Source: Chrysophaeum taylorii (lineage: Eukaryota > Sar > Pelagophyceae > Pelagomonadales > Pelagomonadaceae). From it: a stretch of DNA of 64,000 nucleotides. Below the pieces are notes generated by a model that saw only the letters and a program-made list of their open reading frames with translations, did not search any database and was not told where the DNA came from. The DNA lies in contig JAQMWT010000320.1 of assembly GCA_029834535.1 (NCBI GenBank), positions 62,001-126,000 of the forward strand, given 5' to 3'. Shown here in pieces: positions 9,791-19,615 of this stretch. Both the position numbers and the translations under genes were made by a program. Each line of letters opens with the position of its first letter. Within the stretch, counting starts at the first letter, position 1.

Positions 9791-10570
9791 CTCCTCTCAA
9801 CACGATGATGATTAATAATTACCCTACTGTTGTCGTAGTAGTACTACAAAAACCGTTCTTCTTGTTGTTGTTGTTGTTGCAACCTTTTTCGCTGAGGCAG
9901 CAGCTTTGTCGTCCTTTAGTAGACAGGCAGCACCTGGCTTTTTTTCCTGTCCAGCTGGATTTGTGAGCGCTGCGTCATCTCGGAGGCGTTGTTCGCTTTT
10001 GGAGGTCCTGAAATAACAACAATAAGCCGCCGCCGCCGCCCAGACCGTTGCTTTTTTAGACTACCTACCTACTACTGCGACGCGAGAGGCACATTGCTGC
10101 TCGCAACAACAGACTTGGACTCCCCCGCAGCAGGATGCGCCGCGTTCCATCTGGGCCGCAGCCGCCTGCCGAAAGCTTTTTTCCATTTTGTGTCGGCACG
10201 AGAGGTTGGGGAAGTAGTTTGACGGCGAAAGAAAGCTCTGTTGCGTTGCGGCGCCGCTGGAAAACTCTCGTCAAACTGGTGGCCAAAGCCGACGGACGTC
10301 CTGGCATGTTGACCCTTTGGTCGATCAGTGCCGTGATTCGCTTCGCCTTTTTGTTTGACAGCCCGGTCCGCATCACCCGTAGGCTTCGTGAGATCAATGC
10401 TCAAGTGTTCCTCAAACAGCCGTATTCTTCTAGTTCCCCCCGCCCGTAGAAGCCAGCCGCTCGCTCGCTCTCTCCTCTGTCGCCCGTGCTCTGCTAGGTC
10501 CGAAGGCGTTGCAGCGGCAGTCCGTCAACGACTTGGCCCACCGCGCCCACACAAAAGCGAACACTTCAAT
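9791..10570. other. Intergenic region, no gene seen
   Basis: It contains a TTG run near 9858-9880 and a GCC run near 10027-10040. Short frames around 10065-10450 on both strands have no recognisable domain. It presumably includes the copper ATPase promoter directly above 9790. Confidence 0.5.
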
Positions 10571-10744
10571 AATCTATACAAGTGCAGGCCAGTAAGTTCA
10601 CCTAGTCCCAATCTCTAACCCTAGTAAGTTCAGGTCTGGTCCCAGTAAGTTTCATATAAGTTCACCTGGTCTGTTACGAATGGTATGAGGCGTTAGACTA
10701 GCGATAAGAGAAAGACGTAAGGATACTGGATACGTGGTGCAGGG

Positions 10745-10862
10745 GTAAGTGTCATAGCTTCTTCACACGGGTGCTGGAAAGGAAGGAAAAAGGGGTAAGT
10801 GAGGTCCTCACACAGGTGCTGGAAAAGAAGGAAAAGGAAAAAGGGGTAAGTGAGACGCTCAC
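10745..10862. repeat. Tandem repeat of a ~40-base GGTAAGTGAG...CACAGGTGCTGGAAA unit
   Basis: Three imperfect copies of a unit containing AAAAAGGGGTAAGTGAG and CTCACACAGGTGCTGGAAA lie side by side inside the solitary Helitron-like unit. The copies differ mainly in the length of an AAGGAAAA stretch. Confidence 0.8.
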
Positions 10863-10929
10863 AGAGGAGAAGCTTTGAGGAAGACGTCACATTTGAGGAA
10901 GACGTCTCCTCGCTCACGCCCGCGGCATC

Positions 10930-11385
10930 GACGCCATCATCCCCCAGCCGGGTACAGCACCACCGCCTGGCTTCTTGGGCCCTGTCGAACAGCGGCTACG
11001 TAGCTACGGCACCGTCGCCGGCCTCGTCTTCGGTGCCTTCGGTGAGGCCAGCGCGGCGTGCCACGCTCTCGCCCAAACATGCGCAGAGCGCATCGCTGCG
11101 CGAACCTGGGTGACAAGCGGCTGCGCCAACTTCACAGAGGCAAAGGCGGCCCAAACTCGCCGCATCTACCGTGAGTGGGGGATCGCCAACGCATTAGGCC
11201 GGGCTCGCTGTGCCCTCACCGCCCTCACCCATGTCGCCGCCTCGGGGAACCCCGCCCAGGCCGCCCGATCCCAGCAGGACGTCACCCTTCGTCGCACATA
11301 TGTCCGGCGGCAGCATGCGTACGACCTACGGGCGGGGCCCGTCCTTTCTTCGCCTGCCCCACGCCTCGGCGATGACCCCGACTAG
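10930..11385 (+). pseudogene. Retroelement-like protein fragment (fossil)
   Basis: A frame of about 135 codons with no convincing ATG reads GPVEQRLRSYG and GLVFGAFGEAS. From memory, this wording resembles the C-terminal part of reverse-transcriptase-associated proteins common in algal genomes. It is a fragment inside the Helitron-like unit at 10.57-11.53 kb, so it may be captured cargo. The family assignment is weak and no complete element is present. Confidence 0.35.
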
Positions 11386-11595
11386 GTCCCGCGTACTTAT
11401 CTCCGCCCGTCAGGCACATCCCTCATACCCCACAAACCCACCCACATCCTTCATGCTCCCCACACGCACCCCCCCCTCTTAGCAGTCGACATTTAAAAAC
11501 AGACAAACATCTGTCGATTAGTAGTTAAGATTTAGATCCATATCAGATAATATATATCTAGATAGATACCAAAAGCTTCGGATGATATCAAATGA

Positions 11596-12858
11596 ATGAA
11601 GAGCCCGGTGCTGCAGCGGTCGTCGTACGCCGAAAAGACGCCCGTCGAGGAGGCGGTGAAGAGCGAGTGGGACACGGCCAATGCCCTCCTCCAAAAACTC
11701 GACGGGAGTGATGTTGTCGAGCCGCTGGTTGCACGGGGGGCCGTCTTCTGCGGACACCTCGTCGCCGACCTCGACTCGATCGCGGCCGCCATCGGCGCGG
11801 CCGAATTGTACGGGGGCACCGCAGCGCGGGCCTCGGAGATCAATTCGGAGACCGAATTCGCCCTCGAGTACTGGGGCTACGACCTCGAGAAGATTCCGTT
11901 GATCGACGACACGGCCTCAAAAGTCGTCCTCGTCGACTTCCAGCAAAAAACGCAGCTCCACCCCGATATTTCCGAGGAAAAGATCGTCGGCGTCATCGAC
12001 CATCACGCGCTCCAGTCGGCCACAATCGTCACTACTAAACCTATCTTCGTCGACATCCGACCATGGGGCTCAGTTTCCACGATCGTCGCTCACGGCTTTG
12101 TCGCAGCCCGAAAGCTCATCCCCAAGCCCATCGCGGGTCTTCTGTTGTGCGCGATCTTGTCGGACACCCTCAACTTGAGGTCGCCGACGACCACCACCTG
12201 GGACCGCAGGCTCGTCTCCCTCCTCGTACAGTACGCTTCCGTCGACGACGTCGACAACCTCTGCAAGATGCAGTTCAAGGCCAAGTCCAAGAACCTTGCT
12301 TTCTTGTCACCCTACTCTCTCGTCTCGGGCGACCTCAAGCGCTTCAACCTCCCGACCAACCTAGCCTGCGCCTTTTCTGTCGTCGAGACCACTGACGCGT
12401 CCGCGATCCTCGACCGCGCCAGAGACCTCGTCCCAGAGATGCAGGCGCTCAAGCACGATCTCAACCTCGACCTCATCTTCCTCGCCGTAGTCGACATCTC
12501 GGCGCTCCAATCCTACCTTCTCCTCGCCGGCCCCCACGAAACGGCGCTCGCCAACGCTGCCGGCTTTCCAGAATCCTCCTCGTCGTCCACAACCTGCTGC
12601 GACGACCTCGCCCTTGTCTGCAGCCCAGGCGAGGTCTCTCGGAAGGCCGACTTTGTCCCCCGCCTCACCCGCGCCCTCGTCGACGGCCGATGGGCCCTCC
12701 CCGCAGACGGGGAGGACGACACCTCAGGGAAGGAACCACCACCTCCTCCGACGGAAATTGTCCTCGAGTCGGACGCGGCCTGCCCCGGAGGCAAGTTCGT
12801 GAGGCGACCCAGCACCCAACACTCCCCCCGCCTGAGCCTCGCGGCGGCGAAGGGGTAA
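11596..12858 (+). CDS. ppaC: Manganese-dependent inorganic pyrophosphatase, family II (DHH-DHHA2)
   Basis: 420 residues, ATG at 11596. The DHH domain has GHLVADLDSIAAA (His, Asp, Asp ligands with the spacing of GHxxxDxD), VVLVDF (Asp ligand), VIDHHAL (the DHH motif), WGSVSTIVA and CAILSDTLNLRSPT (fourth Asp ligand). The DHHA2 domain ends with SRKADFVPRL, matching the substrate-binding SRK motif. It hydrolyses pyrophosphate to two phosphates with Mn or Co at a two-metal site, probably in the cytosol, since no presequence is evident. All metal ligands are kept, although the usual Pro of the first motif and the His-Asn of LVDHN are replaced. The family is mostly bacterial, so transfer into the alga is plausible. 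The carboxyl region has a low-complexity, proline-rich insert. Confidence 0.92.
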   Translation: MKSPVLQRSSYAEKTPVEEAVKSEWDTANALLQKLDGSDVVEPLVARGAVFCGHLVADLDSIAAAIGAAELYGGTAARASEINSETEFALEYWGYDLEKIPLIDDTASKVVLVDFQQKTQLHPDISEEKIVGVIDHHALQSATIVTTKPIFVDIRPWGSVSTIVAHGFVAARKLIPKPIAGLLLCAILSDTLNLRSPTTTTWDRRLVSLLVQYASVDDVDNLCKMQFKAKSKNLAFLSPYSLVSGDLKRFNLPTNLACAFSVVETTDASAILDRARDLVPEMQALKHDLNLDLIFLAVVDISALQSYLLLAGPHETALANAAGFPESSSSSTTCCDDLALVCSPGEVSRKADFVPRLTRALVDGRWALPADGEDDTSGKEPPPPPTEIVLESDAACPGGKFVRRPSTQHSPRLSLAAAKG

Positions 12859-13783
12859 GAGCGTCGTGTTTGCCAATGCGCTTTTTTAGAGCGAGGCACA
12901 ATCTCGACGCCCCCCAGCGCGGAGGAGGGCGGCCTTGTCCACCAATGTGAGGTCGCGCCTTTGGTCGCACGCGTCCTTTTTTAACTCCATTCCTCTTCTT
13001 GGCTCAGACTTATCGTCCTTAGACGGGATCTTTTACGTCGTCGTCGTTCGCGTATTATTATGGAGGGGTCCGGGGCGTCGGGGGGGGTCGAGCGTCAGCG
13101 AGAGGGTCGTCCGTGATGTTTAGGCCTCGAAGTTGCCGGGCGTCGTCGACGCTGTAGGTGAGAACGCGAGACGAACGCGAGATCACGCGACATCACGCGA
13201 GTTGGGATGTTTCGGCGCGGCGATCTTTCCAAAACCGCCCGACACCGAGCTCGTCGAATCCGGACCACCACCCCATCATCGTGTCGGCACACTGTTTTCG
13301 AAATACGCCACAACCGCGGCTCTGATCCACCCCGTCTTCACCTATTGCTGCTGCTGCTGCTGCTTCGATAGTGTTGTTGGCCAGTGCCAGCACCTATTCT
13401 GTTTCTCAACCCCCCCCCTCCAACCTCCAACGACTCGCGCTTCTCTTCATCGTCTGTGATTTCTTAATAGTCGGCGGCATAGCATCATCATCATCGCGAC
13501 GAGACGATGTAGCAGCAGCAGCAGCAGTGCATTCGGACTATTCTCTTACCCAAGCGAGCCTGCGGCGGAGGAGCAAGCAACCAGCATATCAGCCAACCAT
13601 AGGCGCGTGTTGTCCTCCTGAAGATCGTGTCGAGAGGACGCATAGACAGGGTGGGAGACGTGCGTAGATAGGTCCGGAGAGAGATTCTGAGGAAAAAAAA
13701 TCTTACAAAAACAAAGTCTTAGTTCATTTCATTCGCGCTCGGCGGGACGCGGCTCCGATCAACAACCGGATCGATCCGTGCCA
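12859..13783. other. Intergenic region between two convergent genes
   Basis: No frame shows a domain. There are CTG, CAT and CAG microsatellite runs near 13345-13362, 13487-13497 and 13511-13525. The pyrophosphatase and the lipid gene both end towards this region, so it should contain two polyadenylation sites, but no signal is distinctive. Confidence 0.55.
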
Positions 13784-16194
13784 TCAAAATTTGTCGTTCT
13801 CGTATGCCTTGAAGATGATGACATCAACGACGACGAGATTGAAGACAAAGAGGAGCGCAAAGAGCAAAATTTGTAGAATAAAGAGAGCAAGTCGGTTATT
13901 TTTCAGCATTCGGCGAAGAAGGTTCCGCGCGACGACGACGATGAGGATGCTCGAGAGCGAAAGCGCAATGGCGAGTGGCGCGTGCTTGGGGTCGCGGTCG
14001 TACGGTATCCATTCATTCGCGACGTATATCTCCCGAGTCAAGGCCGTCGTCCAGAATACGGTGACCGAGACGGCCAAGAGTGCCGTCACCGCACTTTCCA
14101 TCTTCTTGTGCATGTCGATGAGTTCAACGCGCGCGTCAACGCCCGACCTGGAGATGATCGATGCGTCAAGAAAACAAGGCTTTTTGCGGACTCTGCGACG
14201 CGCGCGTCGACTTGCTTCTGATACGCTCGCGTCCACGCGACGCGGTCCGTTCTCGAAGGTCCTCGGCCAAGGACGTAGGCCAGGCCGATGCCGGCAGCGT
14301 TGACGGCGGTCACGGCTGCGGTGACGCCAATCTGGCGATTCACGAGCTGGTCGTTGCGAACTAAGAGACTGTCAGACTCGTCGCCGGAACGAGACCTCGG
14401 CAGCAGCCGGAAGGGTCCGAAGGCGAGGAGGTTGAGGATAACGGCGCCGGTGGCGCCGACGAGGACGTCGGATGGGTAGTGAACTCCGGCAACGACGCGG
14501 GCGAAAGCAGCCACGATGGCGATGCAGGTGACGACAACGCTCGTGATGCGGCGCGCGCCAAAGTTCCAGCAAGTCGCCGCGATCGTCGCGACGAACGCCG
14601 CGTGACCCGACGGGAAGCTGCCGTCGTGGACCGAGGCATCCCGCGGGCATGCGAATTTGACGCGAGTGTTCTCCCCCAGCCAGAAAGGCCGCGGCCTCGC
14701 GCACAGGAGCTTGGGCACGTAACAGACCCAGGCGTGCGTGATCGCGAAAGCCCGTCCGATCGCGAGCACGAGTTGGGGACTCTGGCGCGTCGCTGCGAGG
14801 ACGCACCCCAGCGCGACAACTTGCTCTTCGGCGAAGAGCCAGTGGACCCACGCGACGACGACGTCTGCGACGCAAGTGCCAAAGATGACGCCGCCGCCGC
14901 CGCCGCCTTGGACGTTCGCCACGATCTCCGCCTCGACGAGGTTCAAACGTCGCGTCGTTCTTGTCAGCGGGGACGTCATCACCTCGGGCGCGCGGAGCAC
15001 GGGGATACCCAAGGCAGTGGCGGCGTAGCTATCCGGATCCGACGGATTTACCAAGACGACCGCGACGCGTCTCGACGCGAGCAACCCGTTCGGAAGGTCG
15101 CCGAGCGACGCAACGAAAAGAGCGTCGGGATTCGACCTCTCTACGGTTTCCGCGAGCGTCTCGCTCGTCGACAGGGTCGCCCCTGACGGGAGCCACTCCT
15201 CCACGCGGTCTTTCCCGCCGCCGTGGTGGACGATGACCTCGAACTTCTCCGACGACGCGAGAATTTTCGAGAGCTCGAGGTTCGTCGCGCGTCGATCCGT
15301 CGCGTTCGCGAGGACGCCGTCACACCCAACGACGAGCGTCGCTTTTCGGTCTGTTGTTGTTGTTGTTGTTGTTGCCAGACTGCGGCTCACGAAGAGGTCG
15401 GCATCGAATGGCGGCGGGAATGACGACGACGCGCTGTTCAGCTCGGACTTGAGCCGCGCCGAATACGGCGTGATCACGAGCCCGCGGCGCGCGACGAGCT
15501 CGCCCCAGGTCTGCATGACGCCCACGCGGTCTTCTTCGTCGGCTCGTTGTTTATCCTTGGGGAACACGTCCAGACTGACGACGACGCGATGCACAGGCAT
15601 GGCGAGGAAGAGTAGCAAGTCGACAACGATACTCCCGCCGAGAATGCGAAACTCGACGTTAAACGGATTGCTGGCGACGGTGGCCGTCGCGACCACTGTG
15701 CGGACCCCGTCTCGCGTGAGCCAGAACGGCATGGGTGGCGAAACGCACGGCCGTCGAAGAGTCTGTCCGTGTGGAGCGACAATCATGGGTCTCAGAGGGT
15801 CGCGCAGCTTCTTCCAATCCTCGACGCAACCGAGGACGTCGGTCCCGCTCGAGTACTCGACCAATCTGCCCAAACCGGAGAGGCGGTAGAACCATTTGAG
15901 CTTGTCGTGCGCGATCATCATCGGGAGGAGAGGCCGCCGTTCGCGCCTCGTGAGCGCGTGGGCTATGATCAAGAGATCAGGAGTGACGTGATGGTTTGCG
16001 AGCACCAAAGTCGGCTCGTCCTCGGAAACAACATCATCGTGCGCACCACCATCCTCCTCATCATCATCCTTCGCGTCGTCGTCGTCGTCGTCGTCGTCGT
16101 GCTTTGAGCGCGCGCCGGCGACGACGGCTTTGGTGGTCAGAAGGGTAGTCACGCGGAGCCCGAATATCCAGTGTACGCGTCTCAAACATAGCAC
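13784..16194 (-). CDS. 3' part of multidomain lipid gene: LPLAT/PlsC acyltransferase and PAP2 phosphatase
   Basis: The frame opens at a GTG, and the first ATG lies after the catalytic motif, so this is read as internal and last exons of the gene at 16393-19615. Domains in order: LPLAT with NHHVTPD (the NHx4D motif, near 15990) and APHGQT; an unassigned Rossmann-like stretch (VVGCDGVLANATD); then PAP2 with all three motifs, KLLCARPRP (KX6RP), FPSGH and ARVVAGVHYPSD (RX5HX3D). A 77-nt intron at 14148-14224 (GTATCA...CTCCAG) joins the frame to a tail of three more membrane helices ending at 13784. Exon lengths keep frame. LPLAT acylates lysophospholipid; PAP2 removes phosphate from phosphatidate-like lipids. 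It acts in a membrane, compartment unknown. Confidence 0.82.
14148..14224 (-). other. Predicted 77-nt intron near the end of the lipid gene
   Basis: Donor GTATCA, pyrimidine-rich tract and acceptor ATCTCCAG. Splicing joins RVAWTRA to SGVDARVELIDM and brings the three-helix tail into frame. Confidence 0.75.
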
Positions 16195-16392
16195 GGGAGA
16201 GGTCGACGCGATCTGTCGGGATGATGATCAACACGATTCATGGGCGGCCCACAACAACAACAACAACAACAACGCGCGATGTGTTTACTCTCACGGATGA
16301 TTGACCGGCGGAAGGACGCACTTTTCGTGGTAGGGAGGACAAGAAAAATTCGAGGACAAGAAAAAACGACGGGTGTCGTCGTCGTCGTCGCC
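16195..16392 (-). other. Probable intron joining the two parts of the lipid gene
   Basis: The upstream exon ends in an N-terminal acyltransferase-like membrane segment (WMPIGIVLAFARIF). The downstream exon resumes with HWIFGLRVTTLL, the segment that normally precedes NHx4D. The two frames are in the same phase and separated by several stops. A possible acceptor is ATCCCGACAG near 16215; the donor is not clear. A (CAA)n microsatellite lies at 16252-16272. Confidence 0.55.
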
Positions 16393-19300
16393 TCAGAAAA
16401 AAATGAAAACTCCGGACGCGACGAGGATGAAAAAGCAAAAGATGCGTGCGAATGCGAGGACGATGCCAATCGGCATCCAAAAAATGAAGGCGATCGTTTG
16501 CAAGGTCGTGGCCCGCTCGAAGCGATAAAGCGCGTAAGGAAACAAACGGTCGTCCCCCATATCAGCAATTGGCGAAAACGCATCGAGCGCAGCAGCGCAC
16601 TCCTCCGAGCATCTCACCCCTATCAACGAGCTGGTCGCTGTCCCTCTTTGTTTTGCGGCAACGGCGACGATCTCTTCGGCCATCGCAGAGATGGGAAACG
16701 ACGGCCGCAAAAGAAGATTGAGGTTGACGTCGACGTCGAGCGCGCGAACGACGGCGTCGCGAAGGCGGACAAGGTCTATCGACGACAGGCCGGTCTCAGC
16801 TATGCAGGTGTCGACAGTCACTGATGATGCTTCGAAGCAGACAACACGCCGAGTCTCGGCCACGAGGGTCTGACCGACGTATTCGAGTTCGACTCGTCGC
16901 GCGAGCTCGTCGACGGTGATGACGTCAGAAGAGACCGACAACTTGACCCGCGAAGCGCGCAGAGCCTCGGCAACAGCACCACCACCACCACCGCTGTCAG
17001 ATCCCAAGCGACTGGCAAGGTAATCGATCGTCGCGAGGGGATTTGAAACAAAGGCAGACGGTTCGCGACCGTCGCACGCCGCGAGCACGGCGGCGCGGAC
17101 GTCTTCGATCGAGAGTCTTAGTTCGGTATTATTCGAGTTGTCGCGGCCTCCTCCTCCTCCTCCTCCTCCCCCTCCTTCGAAAGACGACCCCCTTATCGCT
17201 GAAGGTCGGCCAGATATCGAAATGGTGCGCGTCGGGCTGGCCGGCGGTGCTTTGGCGTTTTGCGTCACGGCGCTGACGGTGCCCCACAACCATTTGGTGA
17301 AGCCCGCGTCGCGAGGATTATTGCGGTCGTCGTCGTCGTCGTCGAGTTTTTTTTCAGCTCGCCGTCGCTTGCCCAGCTTTGGATTGGAATCGAAGACGAC
17401 TTTGAGCTCGCCGGCGAGCAGCGCGTCTCGAGTCGCCCGGTGCCGCAGCTTCCCGCTAGTCGTCTTCGGAATAGACTTCTGCTTGATGAAGACGATGCGA
17501 CGCGGGCGGAGCCGCATTTCGCGAGATATCGCCGTCGACACCGTCGACGCGAGACTCGAACACTCGAACTCGAACTTTGCACGAATCTCCAAGACGAGAC
17601 ACAAGACTTCTTCGTCGTTTTCGTCGATCGAAAACGCCACGAGACAGCCCGGCCTGATTTTGTCACCAGCGGCCTGGGTCGCGACGAGCTCGACGTCGTC
17701 GCTGTATATGTTTTCCCCGCCAATGATGATCATATTCTTTTGCCGGCCGCAAATGAAGAGTCGTCCGTCCTCGAGAAACGCCTCGTCGCCCGTGCGCAAG
17801 TACGCCTCGCCGTCGTCCGGCTCGAGGCGAGCGCGGAAGGTCTCCTCGCTGCGTTGCGGCTGGCCCCAGTAGCCTCGTGCGACCGAGCCCGAGTTCAACC
17901 ACAACTCGCCGGGCGTGCCGTCGGTCACGACGACGCGTCTGGTGGTGGCATCGACGATGCGGAGCTCGAACTGGAAATCAGAGCCGCACGAGGCGAGGTC
18001 TGGCCTTTTTTTTGACGTAACGAGGCCGTCGTTCTCGCCGGAGGTCGCGACGACGTGCTCGGCCAAGCCGTAGCTCGGAATAAAAATCCCCGTGTCCTCG
18101 CGGAGCTTGCAGTGGACTGAAAAATACGCGGCGAACTCGCGCTGGATCGCCGGCACGCACCGCTGGCCTACGCCGCTAAACAGAAACTTCACAAAGCTGA
18201 GATCGATGTCGCTGACGTCCGCGTCGGTCGCGCGCTTCGTACACAACTGGTACGCGAAGTCGGGCGCGGCGGTCCAGAGCGCTTTGTACTTGGACACCGC
18301 GCGCAGCCACATGAGGGGGTCGGCGAGGAACGAGAGCGGCGAACAGTTGATCATGTGGTAGCCGCCGCAGAACGGCCCAAACAGCATCAGGATCAAGCCA
18401 GTGTCGTGGAACTGCGGGAGCCACGACGCCGCGACCACCCGTTCCGACGGGTCGTGGAGATCATGCATTCGCTGGCTTCGGGCCTCGCCCAAGCGGACGT
18501 CGCACACGCGCCGCTGCGCGGGCAAGTATATCTCGTTGACGTTGTGCCAGATGTTGCGGTGCGAAATCATCACGCCCTTGGGATCCCTGCGCGCGCGGCG
18601 GCGGCAAATCTTCGGGCGCACGAAAATCGACGCACCCCGTGGACCCCGACGTGAACTGAAGAAACGCGATCGCGTCGCTCGGCGCTCGATCGAGACCATC
18701 TCTTCGTGCTGCTGCTGCTGCTGCTGCTGCTGGTGGTGGTGGTGGTGGTGCTTGAAGAGACGAGTCCTCGAGAATTGGCGGACGCCTAACGTGATGAAGA
18801 CTCGCGGGTATCGACTCGCGAAAACTGGTGCGAAGCGATTCGCGAATGGCCGGCAACTCGCTATGCTCGTCGTCGTCGTCGTCGTCGTCGTCGCGCTCCC
18901 TCGGGAGCCGGTCGCCGGCTATTGCCACCGTGATGTCGGGAGTGCCGAGCTTTCTAATGACTTGTCTGGCATTTTGATTTTCGTCGCCCGTGAACGAGCT
19001 GCGGCCCATCAAGATTCTCGAAGGCCTTTCTGGTGCATGCTTCTCGTCCTCCTCCGGGAAAATCATCGCAGCGTCGTCGTCGTCGTCGGCGGCTCCGAGA
19101 CCGTGCGTGTTGTGCCAGTTGATCTGAGGCCACGTATGCCAAAGCCGAGTGGCGGTGCGCAACCCGGAGACGATGTCATCCATGAGTCCCACCGTGGCGT
19201 CGCAAGAACGGGAGACGATGTCCATCTTCTCGAGGCCACGCCGGAGATTCGCGGGATCGGGGGGGTAGTTCGGCACGGCGAGGATGCCCGCGCGAAGACA

Positions 19301-19615
19301 CGCGACGAATGCCACGAAGAACTCGGGCCCTGGCGCGTAGACGAGCATCGCCCGATCACCCGCTGCGAGGCCCAGGTCCCCGAGGAGCCACGTGCCCACA
19401 AACTTGGACCGCCGCCACACATCAGCGTACGACAATATGCTCTCTTCGTTGCCTGCGCACAAATCTGACTGGTCGGCCAATCATCGATTTGTACCCTTGT
19501 CGTCGAGCCACGTCAGGAAGCGGTCACTCTTCCTTACGGCGACGGTCTTGTGCGCCTGGGCGTGCCAACTCTCTTCCGCGCTCCAGGGTCGCTGCCACCT
19601 CGGCGGCGTCCACAT
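16393..19615 (-). CDS. 5' part of multidomain lipid gene: fatty acyl-AMP ligase with acyl carrier domain
   Basis: Three exons (19495-19615, 18636-19452, 16393-18586) with introns of 42 and 49 nt (GTACAA...GCGCAG; GTGCGT...GCGCAG) add to 1043 codons in frame. Exon 1 supplies DRFLTWLDDKG, a typical FAAL start. Motifs: FTSGSTG (spanning the second splice), SWLPQFHDTGLI (FAAL hallmark), SYGLAEH, LRTGDEAFLEDG, IIGGENIY and PKTTSGKLRHRA. A carrier-protein-like domain follows with GLSSIDLVRLR (candidate phosphopantetheine Ser, about residue 916), then a membrane segment that begins the acyltransferase. FAALs activate fatty acids as acyl-AMP and pass them to a carrier protein. Low-complexity Asp8, Pro6 and Ala8 runs sit between N-terminal motifs. 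Confidence 0.88.
18587..18635 (-). other. Predicted 49-nt intron in the FAAL region
   Basis: Donor GTGCGT and acceptor CGCGCGCAG. Removal joins TSGSTG directly to DPKGVMISHRN, restoring an uninterrupted AMP-binding motif that is otherwise split between two frames. Confidence 0.9.
19453..19494 (-). other. Predicted 42-nt intron in the FAAL region
   Basis: Donor GTACAA and acceptor GTGCGCAG. Removal joins LTWLDDKG to NEESILSYADVW, the expected FAAL N-terminal order, and exposes the ATG at 19615. Confidence 0.85.

Larger units (their letters stand above)
10572..11535 (-). mobile_element. Solitary Helitron-like unit with unusual interior
   Basis: The left boundary (AAGTGCAGGCCAGTAAG) and right boundary (CAAACATCTGTCGATTAG, TAGTTAAGA) are nearly identical to the ends of the units in the 47.4-55.4 kb array, in the orientation of its minus-strand copies. 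The first 100 bases hold the same AGTAAGTTCACCTGG minisatellite. The interior differs: a second tandem repeat at about 10740-10862, a fossil coding fragment, and a CCCGTCAGGCACATCC segment that also occurs near 54288. The helicase remnant of the array units is absent. Helitron affinity is inferred from the array copies. Confidence 0.6.
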
